Origin: a virus
IMG/VR virus record: IMGVR_UViG_3300046011_008859
Coordinates: 1 to 53,520 of that record
Length of the DNA stretch: 53,520 nucleotides
Direction: 5' to 3' (one strand)
The notes under the pieces are model-generated. The model worked only from the letters and a program-made list of their open reading frames with translations. It made no database searches and was not told the DNA's origin. Positions 7,328-14,749 of this stretch are shown here, piece by piece. The position numbers and the translations under genes are program-made. How positions within the stretch are numbered: the stretch's first letter is position 1; each line of letters opens with the position of its first letter.

Positions 7328-7849
7328 ATGCCCATTGAGAACAACGTCAAGGCCATGTTCAACTCGCTCAACAACACCTTCGCGCAGGCCCAGCCCGACA
7401 ACGGCATGGGTGCTGGCGGTTGGTGGCCCGCCGAAGGCCAGCACGACGTGTTCGTGTCCAGCCTCAACGTGCGTGCCAGCGAGTTCAAGATGCCTGACGG
7501 CCAGAAGGTCCCCGGCACCGAGATCGTGTTCCGGTACCAGCTCATCAACGATCCTGACCAGCCCAACGAGCCCCGTTCCTTCGACGGTTCCTCGTTCCGG
7601 CTCCCGCAGGACACATCGTCCCTCGATGACAAGGGCCGCATGCGTGTCGAGATCGAGATGCGCCGCCTGAAGGGCCACCTTCAGACCATCCTCCGCCGCG
7701 ATGTCAAGGACATTGCCACGGCTCTCGCCGAGGCAGATGCACGCATCAACGGCGACCAGGCCGTGGCGGTCGTGGTCAAGTGCCAGTACGACAACGTCAA
7801 CGGCCGAACCTATCGCAAGGACTTCCTTGTGAAGCCCCTCGCGTCCTGA
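7328..7849 (+). CDS. Putative ssDNA-binding/recombination accessory protein (173 aa)
   Basis: The N-terminal region GWWPAEGQHDVFVSSLNV, a central beta-rich stretch (FRYQLINDP, SFRLPQD) and the end GRTYRKDFLVKPL follow the pattern of small phage ssDNA-binding proteins of the DUF669 kind (intro strand, hairpin, 'GR.y..f.v' last strand). Context supports this: it follows the RecA-like ATPase. ATG 7328 has GGAG 8 nt upstream; longer in-frame starts cross the upstream hairpin and are unlikely. The gene at 39856 has a similar leader (hairpin then pyrimidine tract) and perhaps the same fold. Not certain without structure or profile search. Confidence 0.5.
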   Translation: MPIENNVKAMFNSLNNTFAQAQPDNGMGAGGWWPAEGQHDVFVSSLNVRASEFKMPDGQKVPGTEIVFRYQLINDPDQPNEPRSFDGSSFRLPQDTSSLDDKGRMRVEIEMRRLKGHLQTILRRDVKDIATALAEADARINGDQAVAVVVKCQYDNVNGRTYRKDFLVKPLAS

Positions 7850-7875
7850 TACACTCACCAGTCACCCCACCAGCC

Positions 7876-7910
7876 GGGGGCGGGTAGCCCGCAAAGCTCC
7901 CGCCCCCTTT
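7876..7910 (+). terminator. Rho-independent terminator 1
   Basis: Perfect 9-bp stem GGGGGCGGG/CCCGCCCCC (7876-7884 and 7899-7907) followed by TTT, 26 nt after the stop of the ssDNA-binding-like gene. A Chi-like CCCCACCAGC at 7865-7874 abuts the stem. Confidence 0.75.
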
Positions 7911-7926
7911 CAGAGCCCCCGGATAG

Positions 7927-7968
7927 CCCCCTGGCTGCGACCTTCGACGGAACGCGCCAGGGGGTTTT
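7927..7968 (+). terminator. Rho-independent terminator 2
   Basis: Stem CCCCCTGGC/GCCAGGGGG (7927-7935 and 7956-7964) followed directly by TTTT. It is the second of two terminators in series that close the recombination operon, just before the AAGGA ribosome site of the next gene. Confidence 0.85.
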
Positions 7969-7988
7969 CCCGGAGGGGGAAGGAACCC

Positions 7989-8426
7989 ATGTACCAGACC
8001 CGGTTCGTCTACCAACTGCCACTCGAACGAGCCGGAGAAGTTGCGGCCCACGTCACGAACGCGATGCAGGAAACCGCGATGCCTCCCGCGAACGTGCGGG
8101 TGCAGCCGGCTGATGACCTTGTCTTCGCGACGATCACGTACATGACGCCCACGCTGACCGAGAGCGACCAGCTCATCCAGTCGTGGAAAGCTATCGACGT
8201 GGCCGTGCAGGTGGAGCGCACTCATCGCCTGGACCCGGACCAGGTGGACTCGCTGCTTCTCGCGGGGAAGAACGGGCGCGAGCTTCGCCGCGCCCTAGCC
8301 CGCGCGATTCGCGAACTGTGCGTTCGCGGGGTGGGCTCGAAAGGCATCCTCGAGTACCTGCACGAGTGCGAGGAGATCGTCTCGGAGGCCTGCGAATTCG
8401 TAGAATCGCAGCGTGCACAACTCTGA
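7989..8426 (+). CDS. Hypothetical protein (145 aa)
   Basis: No family recognised. The N-terminal half (about 1-70) alternates strands and helices (TRFVYQLPLERAGEVAAHV), reading like a ferredoxin-like small domain; the C-terminal half is helical and charged (GRELRRALARAIRELCVRG). A strong ribosome site (GGGGGAAGGAA) precedes the ATG. It is transcribed after two terminators, so it may have its own promoter that I cannot place. It overlaps the next gene by 14 nt. Confidence 0.65.
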   Translation: MYQTRFVYQLPLERAGEVAAHVTNAMQETAMPPANVRVQPADDLVFATITYMTPTLTESDQLIQSWKAIDVAVQVERTHRLDPDQVDSLLLAGKNGRELRRALARAIRELCVRGVGSKGILEYLHECEEIVSEACEFVESQRAQL

Positions 8427-8859
8427 ACACGGGCTCTCCGCAGTCCTCTACCAGCACCCCGGCGAGCCACTCTCCATCACGGGCCCCAGCCCCTTCGTCG
8501 AAACCACGGAACCCCTCCCCGCGCACGTCGGCCTCCACCAAACCCCCACGGGCTGGTGGGGCGTCGTCACGCACACCCTTCCGCAGCAGCACCCGCAGGA
8601 CACCCTGCACCACTACGAACCCCACCTGCCACCCTGCGTGTGGTTCGGGCAGTGCGCGAACATCGGCCTCTACCTGCTGCCTACCCGCGAGAAGGTCGTG
8701 TCCGCACGCATCCGCGAGTCAGGCCTGCTCGGCATGAAGTCCTACCTCATGCACGAGATGGGCAAGGACAAGGCCGAGTCCCGGTTCGAGAAGCGCCGCA
8801 TCCCAGCCGGCGTCAGGTTCCTTCCCGGTCGCCACCTGCAGCTTTGGTTTTCCCTCTAG
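8413..8859 (+). CDS. Hypothetical protein (148 aa)
   Basis: Unknown protein rich in Pro and His in its first half (GEPLSITGPSPF, HHYEPHLPPC) with a Trp pair TGWWG encoded by a Chi-like motif at 8552-8561. The GTG start lies 14 nt inside the preceding gene and no clear Shine-Dalgarno is seen, so it is likely translated by coupling. Its last 47 nt overlap the 3' end of the opposing 1276-residue virion gene, with no terminator in between. Confidence 0.6.
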   Translation: MHNSEHGLSAVLYQHPGEPLSITGPSPFVETTEPLPAHVGLHQTPTGWWGVVTHTLPQQHPQDTLHHYEPHLPPCVWFGQCANIGLYLLPTREKVVSARIRESGLLGMKSYLMHEMGKDKAESRFEKRRIPAGVRFLPGRHLQLWFSL

Positions 8860-11800
8860 CCGACCAGCGGTACATGTCGCCCTGCTCCGTGGGCTGCGGC
8901 ACCTCCGCGCCCATGAGCTGACCCGGCAACGTCTGCTCGACCGCCTGCTGGTACACGTCGCGCACGGTGCGGTCGATCGTCTCCACCGTCCTGCCGACCA
9001 CGCTCTCCTCACGCAGCTTGATCGCCGACTTCATCTGCTCCTGCGTCACGGTCAGGGGCAGGCCGAAACGACGCTCGAACTCCGCCTTTACCTTCGCCGC
9101 AGCGCCCATGTTGTTGCCAAGCACCGCAGCGATGTAGCGCCTACGCCCCTCGCGGATAGCGTCACGGTTCTTCAGAAGGAACTGGCTCAGCTCCTGGGGC
9201 TGGCTGAACCTGCCAAGGTCTGCACCGAACGCCTTCAGCACGATGTCGCTGGTGGGGACTTGGCCCATGAACCGCCCGTCCGACTTGAACACGGGAGCCA
9301 TGCCGTTCTCCGCCTGACGCCAGTCCACGTACGTCCGCTGCAGCCCGATGTCCTGCAACGCAGTCATGGGCGACGCACTGCCCAGCAACCGGCTGATCGC
9401 AACGCCAGCCGGCACCGTGCGGGGCACGAGGTCCTTCAGGATCTCGATGTCTTGGCTCGACATGAACTTCAGGCCCTGCCACCCCAGATCCACGATGGGC
9501 GGGATGTACAGGGGTGGATCCTCGCCGGACAACGCCTGCTGCCCACCCACCAGGTCAGTCATTCCCATCGCAAGTCCCCGGCTCAGGTCCGCACCGAACA
9601 CGCTCTTGCCCACCTCGTACGTCACGGCACTGACCGCCATCATCCGGGTGATGTCCACCATCGTCACGGGAGAGGGAAGCACGCCAAGGATCGGCTTTGT
9701 GCTGCTCACCTCCCGGCCGGCGAAGGAACGGGTTCCGCCCATCATGGCCGGGACGGTGAACAGGTTCGCGAACGACCGAAGTCCGTACTGCGCGAACTGG
9801 CGGAACGCAGGCTCACGGAGCACAGGCGCGTAGAACAGGCCGGGACGGTTGATCGGGCTCGTTCCGAACTGGAACTGCTGCACTGCCTCCATGGCATCAA
9901 CCTGCGCACGGATCACGTCGTCCCCCACCATCCGGCCCGCACGCTGGTACGCGTTGAGCACGGCGTTCGCGGTCACTGTCCGGTTCAGCGTCTCGCTGAG
10001 CTGGAACGGCTTCATCACGAACTCGAGGAACGAGAACTTCGGCTTGCCGACCTGGACCTTCGCGCCCCAGCCGCTCTTCTCCATCATCTCCCACGTGCTG
10101 CCAATGTCCGCGATCCGGGTCAGGTCGATGTCCGTGTCCCCGAACTTGCGGCGGAACGACGACTCCATCGCAGACTGGATCTGGTCGCGTGTCGCACCCG
10201 GGCCCAGCCGCGACCGGGCAGCCGCGTAGCTTCCGATCATCTCGAACGCCTGGCTGTACGCACGCACCGTGTTCTTGAACCCAAGCTGGTGGATGCTCTG
10301 CAACGGCTGCATCAGGTTCATGATGACCGTGCCGATGTTCAGGCCCATGTGGCTGGCGTAAAGACCACGCGTCACGTTCGTGAACGGGCTGAACTCGAGC
10401 CCGGTCGAGTCGGTTGCCCAGCGCCGCAGGTCCCGGACGATCCTGCTGCCGTATCCGCCACGGGCCTCGATGGCCGTCATGAACTTGCTGTTCGCCAGCC
10501 TGAGCGCAGCCTCCTGCATCAGCGTCGCGCTTGCGACGTGTGCCGCCTCGTCCATGGGACGGATGCCCGAGATGGCGGGGATGATGTGCTTGCGCCACAG
10601 GTTGACGAAGTTCTTGTCCCTCGGGTTCTGGAGCGCGGCATCGTCAAGGTCCGTCTCCATCAGGTCGTACAGGCTGTACCCACCCGCAGGCTTCGCACCC
10701 TCAGGCACTGCCTCCAGGTCACGCACGGTCCACGGGGCCCCCCCACCGCTGGCCCCCACCGGCCCAGGCAATCGCGCCATGGCGGAAGCCTGCCCGAGAT
10801 CCTGCATCGCGATACGGACGGCGGGGTTCTTTGCCGCATCGTGCACGAAGAACGTGTAGTCCCTCGCCACGCTGGTGACGTACTTGTCCGCAGCGACGTC
10901 CGGCGCGACCCGCATGGTCCGGTAGAAATTCTGGTTCTCTCGCTGGCCCCTCACGCGCTGACGCTGCTGCTCGATGAAGTTGAACATCGCCTCGGTCCCA
11001 CCGAAGCGGTTGGCAATGTCCTCGAGGTCAGCGGGATTCCACGGCACCTCGGTCGTCCGGGTCCGGCCAAACGTGCGACCGGAGATCGCCACGCCATCGT
11101 CGCCGCCCGGCCCTTCCCGCTTGCCGGTGTAGGGGTTGTACGCGATCACGCGGTCGTCACGGTCACGCGTCTCGATCGTGTTGCGGGGGATGTAGTACGG
11201 ATCCTCGTAACCCTTCGCCATCGTCTCGACGATCAGGTTCTCGATCTCGTCCTTCGTCGCACCGACGCGCAGGCCAGAGGGCCTGCGCTTGCCTGCAAGG
11301 GTCATAAGGCGCGAAGCCACGTCGTCGGACAGCAGGTTCCGCACCGCCTCCTCGCCCGTGGAAGTCATCATGCCGGCGGAGTCCATCGCCCCGACGTTCT
11401 GCAGTTCCTTCATGCGAGCACGCACGGAACGCAGGATCTTGTTGCGGTCAACGACGAACCCGCGCCCAGCTGCATGCGCATCCTCGTCTCCTGCCAGCAA
11501 TACACGTCCGTACTCGTAGAACTTCCGCTGGGCCTCGTTGAAACGGTTGAGCCCGAACTCACGTTCGACCGCCTCAAGGGATCCGATGTCCGAAACGTAC
11601 TGCGCACGGGCTACCGTCTCGAAGTCCACCCTCGGACCGCCCTCGAACACGCTCGAAGCGCCCAGGTCCCCCCTGCCGAACACGCCTTCCGGATCCAGCT
11701 TGGTGGGGTCAAGCCCCGCCTTGATCACGATGCTGGGTTGCTCCCGCTTCCTCACAGAGTCCAGCAGAGTCGGAACTTCCGGACCGTAGTCCGTCATCAC

Positions 11801-12643
11801 TTCCGGATCCAGTCCGGGAATCTTTCCGAGCAGAGACGCGTCAGACGGGTTCGCAAGGTCGTACGACTCCAGCCCAGTCCGGTTGTGTTCACGCACGCGC
11901 ATGAACACTTCCTCCGAAACCTCGACCGGCTTGAACCTCGGACTGCCGTCGCTTGCCTTCCCCAAGTAGATGCGGATGTGATAGCGGTCCGGGCTCACGC
12001 CCCTTACGAACGTCTCTTCGCGGTTCTTGTCGAACCCAAGCGAACGAATCAGGATCGCGCCCCGGATGTCCCTCAGGTCTCTAGCAACTGCCTGGTTCGG
12101 AGCCTCGTCCGGGTCAAGGCTCGTCAGCTTGACATTGTGCTTCCGGCTGACCGTATCCAGCAGGGTGCGGACTTCCGCCTCCATCATCGATGACATGCGC
12201 TTGGTGACTTCCTCGTTCTTGAGGATGCCTGCCTGCGCCAGCGCGGAGATCCTGCGGCCGATGCTCTCCGTCGATCCGCTGGTGAACCCCACCATCCGCA
12301 GGAAGGGGAACATGGCCTTGGACGCATCGCCTGCCCAAGTGCCCTGTCCTCCCGCGAAGAACCGACGGCCGGACGCAAGGTTCCGCGCAGCCACGCCACC
12401 CGTGCCGAGCGTCAGCACGCCGAGCCAGACTAGCGGGTTCCCGAGCACGTTAATCGCCGTGTCGGCAACCGGGTTCCCGCCGTACTCCTCGCGCACCTTG
12501 TCCACGAACGACTCGCGCTCGCGTGGGCTCAGCGATGCCGGATCAAACAGAACGCGACTGACCGAGTTGGTCGTCGCGATTCCGTTTGCCAGCTGGCTGA
12601 TGATGACCGCTGGCTTGTCGTAGCTGCGGATCGGGTCGAACAC
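8813..12643 (-). CDS. Large internal virion / DNA ejection protein (1276 aa)
   Basis: This is the largest gene and the last of the virion operon. It is a mostly helical, charged protein with a hydrophobic Gly/Ala segment near residues 65-90 (VLGNPLVWLGVLTLGTGGVA) and others near 930-1000. Very large proteins at the end of podovirus structural operons, after the tail nozzle, are usually internal core or ejection proteins that are pushed into the cell ahead of the DNA. No lysozyme motif is obvious. The start is GTG with AAGG 9 nt upstream. An uninterrupted 977-codon reading frame runs antisense (9260-12193) and is treated as a shadow. Function inferred from size and position. Confidence 0.65.
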   Translation of the reverse strand: MFDPIRSYDKPAVIISQLANGIATTNSVSRVLFDPASLSPRERESFVDKVREEYGGNPVADTAINVLGNPLVWLGVLTLGTGGVAARNLASGRRFFAGGQGTWAGDASKAMFPFLRMVGFTSGSTESIGRRISALAQAGILKNEEVTKRMSSMMEAEVRTLLDTVSRKHNVKLTSLDPDEAPNQAVARDLRDIRGAILIRSLGFDKNREETFVRGVSPDRYHIRIYLGKASDGSPRFKPVEVSEEVFMRVREHNRTGLESYDLANPSDASLLGKIPGLDPEVMTDYGPEVPTLLDSVRKREQPSIVIKAGLDPTKLDPEGVFGRGDLGASSVFEGGPRVDFETVARAQYVSDIGSLEAVEREFGLNRFNEAQRKFYEYGRVLLAGDEDAHAAGRGFVVDRNKILRSVRARMKELQNVGAMDSAGMMTSTGEEAVRNLLSDDVASRLMTLAGKRRPSGLRVGATKDEIENLIVETMAKGYEDPYYIPRNTIETRDRDDRVIAYNPYTGKREGPGGDDGVAISGRTFGRTRTTEVPWNPADLEDIANRFGGTEAMFNFIEQQRQRVRGQRENQNFYRTMRVAPDVAADKYVTSVARDYTFFVHDAAKNPAVRIAMQDLGQASAMARLPGPVGASGGGAPWTVRDLEAVPEGAKPAGGYSLYDLMETDLDDAALQNPRDKNFVNLWRKHIIPAISGIRPMDEAAHVASATLMQEAALRLANSKFMTAIEARGGYGSRIVRDLRRWATDSTGLEFSPFTNVTRGLYASHMGLNIGTVIMNLMQPLQSIHQLGFKNTVRAYSQAFEMIGSYAAARSRLGPGATRDQIQSAMESSFRRKFGDTDIDLTRIADIGSTWEMMEKSGWGAKVQVGKPKFSFLEFVMKPFQLSETLNRTVTANAVLNAYQRAGRMVGDDVIRAQVDAMEAVQQFQFGTSPINRPGLFYAPVLREPAFRQFAQYGLRSFANLFTVPAMMGGTRSFAGREVSSTKPILGVLPSPVTMVDITRMMAVSAVTYEVGKSVFGADLSRGLAMGMTDLVGGQQALSGEDPPLYIPPIVDLGWQGLKFMSSQDIEILKDLVPRTVPAGVAISRLLGSASPMTALQDIGLQRTYVDWRQAENGMAPVFKSDGRFMGQVPTSDIVLKAFGADLGRFSQPQELSQFLLKNRDAIREGRRRYIAAVLGNNMGAAAKVKAEFERRFGLPLTVTQEQMKSAIKLREESVVGRTVETIDRTVRDVYQQAVEQTLPGQLMGAEVPQPTEQGDMYRWSARGKTKAAGGDREGT

Positions 12644-12652
12644 CCGGTCGCC

Positions 12653-13123
12653 TTAAGCCACCATGCTCCGGAAACGGATCTGGACCGTTCCTCGGAATGC
12701 CGCGAAGGTGTTCTCAAAGTCAATCATCACCCAGCGACCCTTCTGGATCAGGTTGTTCGCGTTGTTGATCTTGGTGCTTGCACCGACGTTCTGGGAGTCT
12801 CCTGCTGCGTCAATACGGACCACGGAGTCCGTGTCCGAGATGATCGTGTCTCCGGCAGCAGCGTTGTTGCCGCCGTCGATGTTGAACGAGCAGATGATCG
12901 TTCCCGCCGAAGAGTTCGGGGCAGTCGCCTCTTCAATGTTGAGCCGACCGTTTCCGCCACCGGGAACAATGATGCCAACAACCACGCTGTCGATGACGAG
13001 ATCACGGTCCGCATACATGAAGACCACGGGATCGCTGGTGCTTGCAGCCGCAACGAACGGAACGGTGACGATCTGGAAATCGTTGGGGTAGTGCTGGGTA
13101 ACGAGAGAGTTTGCGCCTGCCAT
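12653..13123 (-). CDS. Probable minor virion protein (156 aa)
   Basis: A beta-rich sequence with few charges (FQIVTVPFVAAASTSDPVVF, VIDSVVVGIIVPGGG) and no membrane helix. It is reminiscent of head-decoration or trimeric capsid-cement proteins but I cannot assign a family. AAGGAG lies 9 nt before the ATG. It sits between a repeat-bearing protein and the 1276-residue internal protein. It belongs to the virion operon by position; the role is unknown. Confidence 0.6.
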   Translation of the reverse strand: MAGANSLVTQHYPNDFQIVTVPFVAAASTSDPVVFMYADRDLVIDSVVVGIIVPGGGNGRLNIEEATAPNSSAGTIICSFNIDGGNNAAAGDTIISDTDSVVRIDAAGDSQNVGASTKINNANNLIQKGRWVMIDFENTFAAFRGTVQIRFRSMVA

Positions 13124-13147
13124 TAAAGTGCTCCTTGTGTTTGAAGT

Positions 13148-13954
13148 TTACTGAGTGAATTGGCCCTCGGCCATGGCTCGGCCAAGTTCCTGAAGAAGAT
13201 CGGTTCTCTGTTCGCCTCCAAGCACGACGGCCCCCTGAGGAAGCCGACGCCCGGCCATGACCTGTGCGTACATCGCAGGATCTGCCTGTGCCACACGCTG
13301 GAGGTTCAGGTCGATTGCAGCCTGCAAGCTTTCGCGCTGTGCTCGTTCCGCCTCCTGGTTGATGACCTGGCGGCGCTGCGCGTTCCGGAACTCCAGGAAC
13401 GCATCCTCTGCCAGCTTTCCCTCAACCTGCCGAGTCAGACTACGAAACGCTCCAACACCAGCTCCCAAGCCAGCCAGAGCGGCAAGGGCCCTAACTCCGT
13501 ACTTTCGGCCAAGCCTTACGGCCAAGTGAGGAGGGACCGGACCCGAAACAGCGCGAGGATCTTCCGGACCAAGGAGTGGACGAGGATCTGTCGGACCAAG
13601 GATTGTTCGGGGATCCTCAGGACCAAGAACCTCTCGAGGATTCTGAGGACCGAGAAATCGTCTTGGTCTTGGGTCTTCTGGACCGAGGAATCGTCGGGGA
13701 TCCTCAGGACCAATGGACAAATAGCGCGGATCTTCCGGACCAGAAATGCGTCTTACTTTTTCTTCCGGACCAGAAATGCGGATTACGTCGTCAGTAAGGG
13801 GAATTTCTACCGGCGACCGCTCAGACCGGGTCGGCGCTTCAGGACTCTTCTTCTTCCTACTTCTCTTCTTAGAAGAGGAAGAAGACCTGGTACTGCCGGA
13901 AGTAGCAGCCATAACGCCCTTGAGGACCTTGCTCTGAACGGGCTTCTTAGCCAC
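13148..13954 (-). CDS. Virion-operon protein with tandem GPEDPR repeats (268 aa)
   Basis: Three parts are visible. Residues 1-50 are basic and Ser-rich (SSSSSKKRSRKKK). Residues 60-140 hold about eight imperfect 9-residue repeats of the form LGPEDPRxx. Residues about 154-173 are a hydrophobic Gly/Ala segment (VRALAALAGLGAGVGAF), followed by a helical Gln-rich C-terminus. I do not recognise the family. A disordered repeat linker between a basic head and a membrane-prone segment would suit an internal, ejected protein. The start is GTG with GGAGG 6 nt upstream, overlapping the previous gene by 8 nt. Confidence 0.65.
   Translation of the reverse strand: MAKKPVQSKVLKGVMAATSGSTRSSSSSKKRSRKKKSPEAPTRSERSPVEIPLTDDVIRISGPEEKVRRISGPEDPRYLSIGPEDPRRFLGPEDPRPRRFLGPQNPREVLGPEDPRTILGPTDPRPLLGPEDPRAVSGPVPPHLAVRLGRKYGVRALAALAGLGAGVGAFRSLTRQVEGKLAEDAFLEFRNAQRRQVINQEAERAQRESLQAAIDLNLQRVAQADPAMYAQVMAGRRLPQGAVVLGGEQRTDLLQELGRAMAEGQFTQ
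13535..13777 (-). repeat. Tandem 27-nt repeats encoding LGPEDPRxx
   Basis: Codons 60-140 of the gene above read as successive variants: ISGPEEKVRR, ISGPEDPRYL, SIGPEDPRRF, LGPEDPRPRRF, LGPQNPREV, LGPEDPRTI, LGPTDPRPL, LGPEDPRAV, SGPVPPHL. Unit length is mostly 9 residues (27 nt). The DNA units have diverged, so this is not a very recent expansion. Confidence 0.85.
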
Positions 13955-14420
13955 GAGCAGCCTCCAGCCGGCTCAAGATCTCCATGGGAGTCATTGCTCT
14001 CGTCTGCTGAAGAGACGAAAGTCGTGCAGTATGACCAGCAAGAAGTTCTTCAAGTTCAGAGCTGATTGTCGGAGCCTCGCGGGCGCGCCTCATGTTCCTT
14101 GCAATCCCGGAAAGTTGTCGAGTCAACTGCTCGTCTGCCATCAACTCGGCAATGCTCGGAGCGCGACCGCCCCCCACCAGGCTTTCAAGCCCAGCGCCTC
14201 CTCCCATGCGCGACATCTTCTGCTGCTCGAACTCGTCCTGGATCTCCAGCTGCCGGCGCAGCATCTGCTCCTGCTCCTCCGTACTTGGCATCCCATTGCC
14301 CATCAGGAGGAAGGGCAAGGATCCAACGAGGCCGCCGACAAGCGCACCAGCAATGGTCCCAGGAGGGCCAAGGAATGATCCAAGTCCACCACCGACTGCG
14401 GCTCCTGCTGTGGCGCTCAT
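13947..14420 (-). CDS. Gly-zipper internal virion protein (157 aa)
   Basis: Residues about 5-40 form a glycine-zipper hydrophobic hairpin (GAAVGGGLGSFLGPPGTIAG, then LVGGLVGSLPFLLMG). The rest is charged, Gln-rich helix (EEQEQMLRRQLEIQDEFEQQ). Such proteins in podovirus operons are often internal proteins able to insert into membranes during ejection. ATG overlaps the upstream stop (ATGA), with GGAGG before it. Function inferred. Confidence 0.6.
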   Translation of the reverse strand: MSATAGAAVGGGLGSFLGPPGTIAGALVGGLVGSLPFLLMGNGMPSTEEQEQMLRRQLEIQDEFEQQKMSRMGGGAGLESLVGGGRAPSIAELMADEQLTRQLSGIARNMRRAREAPTISSELEELLAGHTARLSSLQQTRAMTPMEILSRLEAARG

Positions 14421-14749
14421 TCTTCTGCCTCCGTGAACACGATCGCCTGCTCATCGTCAGGCGACCCAATGCGACCCACGCGACCAACCCAGCTGGTGGG
14501 GGACTCACGCTCCACGTACACCAGAACGTCAGCCTCCTGCCACACGGGATCGTACCGCACGTCCCAGAGCCAACGCCGAATCTGCTTCGGCGTCATCTTG
14601 CTGAACTTCCTGTCCAGCTCCGGCTTGACCAGCAGCCCGTTCGATCCGAGGATCTGGAACCCGTTCTCCGCATCCGGAGTGGACATCCCAATCCCAAACT
14701 TGTGGGCCATGAAAGTCAGGAAGTGGCTTGTTTCCTTCCAGTCCGACAT
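14417..14749 (-). CDS. Hypothetical virion-operon protein (110 aa)
   Basis: A small soluble protein starting MSDWKETSHFLTFMAHKFG, with a helical middle (PKQIRRWLWDV) and an acidic end. No family recognised. The ATG overlaps the stop of the 534-residue gene (TGATG); a TTG one codon earlier is possible. Codons for Pro-Thr-Ser come from a Chi-like motif at 14492-14501. Confidence 0.6.
   Translation of the reverse strand: MSDWKETSHFLTFMAHKFGIGMSTPDAENGFQILGSNGLLVKPELDRKFSKMTPKQIRRWLWDVRYDPVWQEADVLVYVERESPTSWVGRVGRIGSPDDEQAIVFTEAEE

Noticed and set aside
9260-12193. A 977-codon open frame on the + strand, antisense to the 1276-residue virion gene
   Set aside because: It lies wholly opposite a convincing gene, has His/Arg/Ala/Leu-heavy composition typical of antisense GC-rich codons, no ribosome site and no domain. 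It is kept open by the G-rich coding strand of the real gene.
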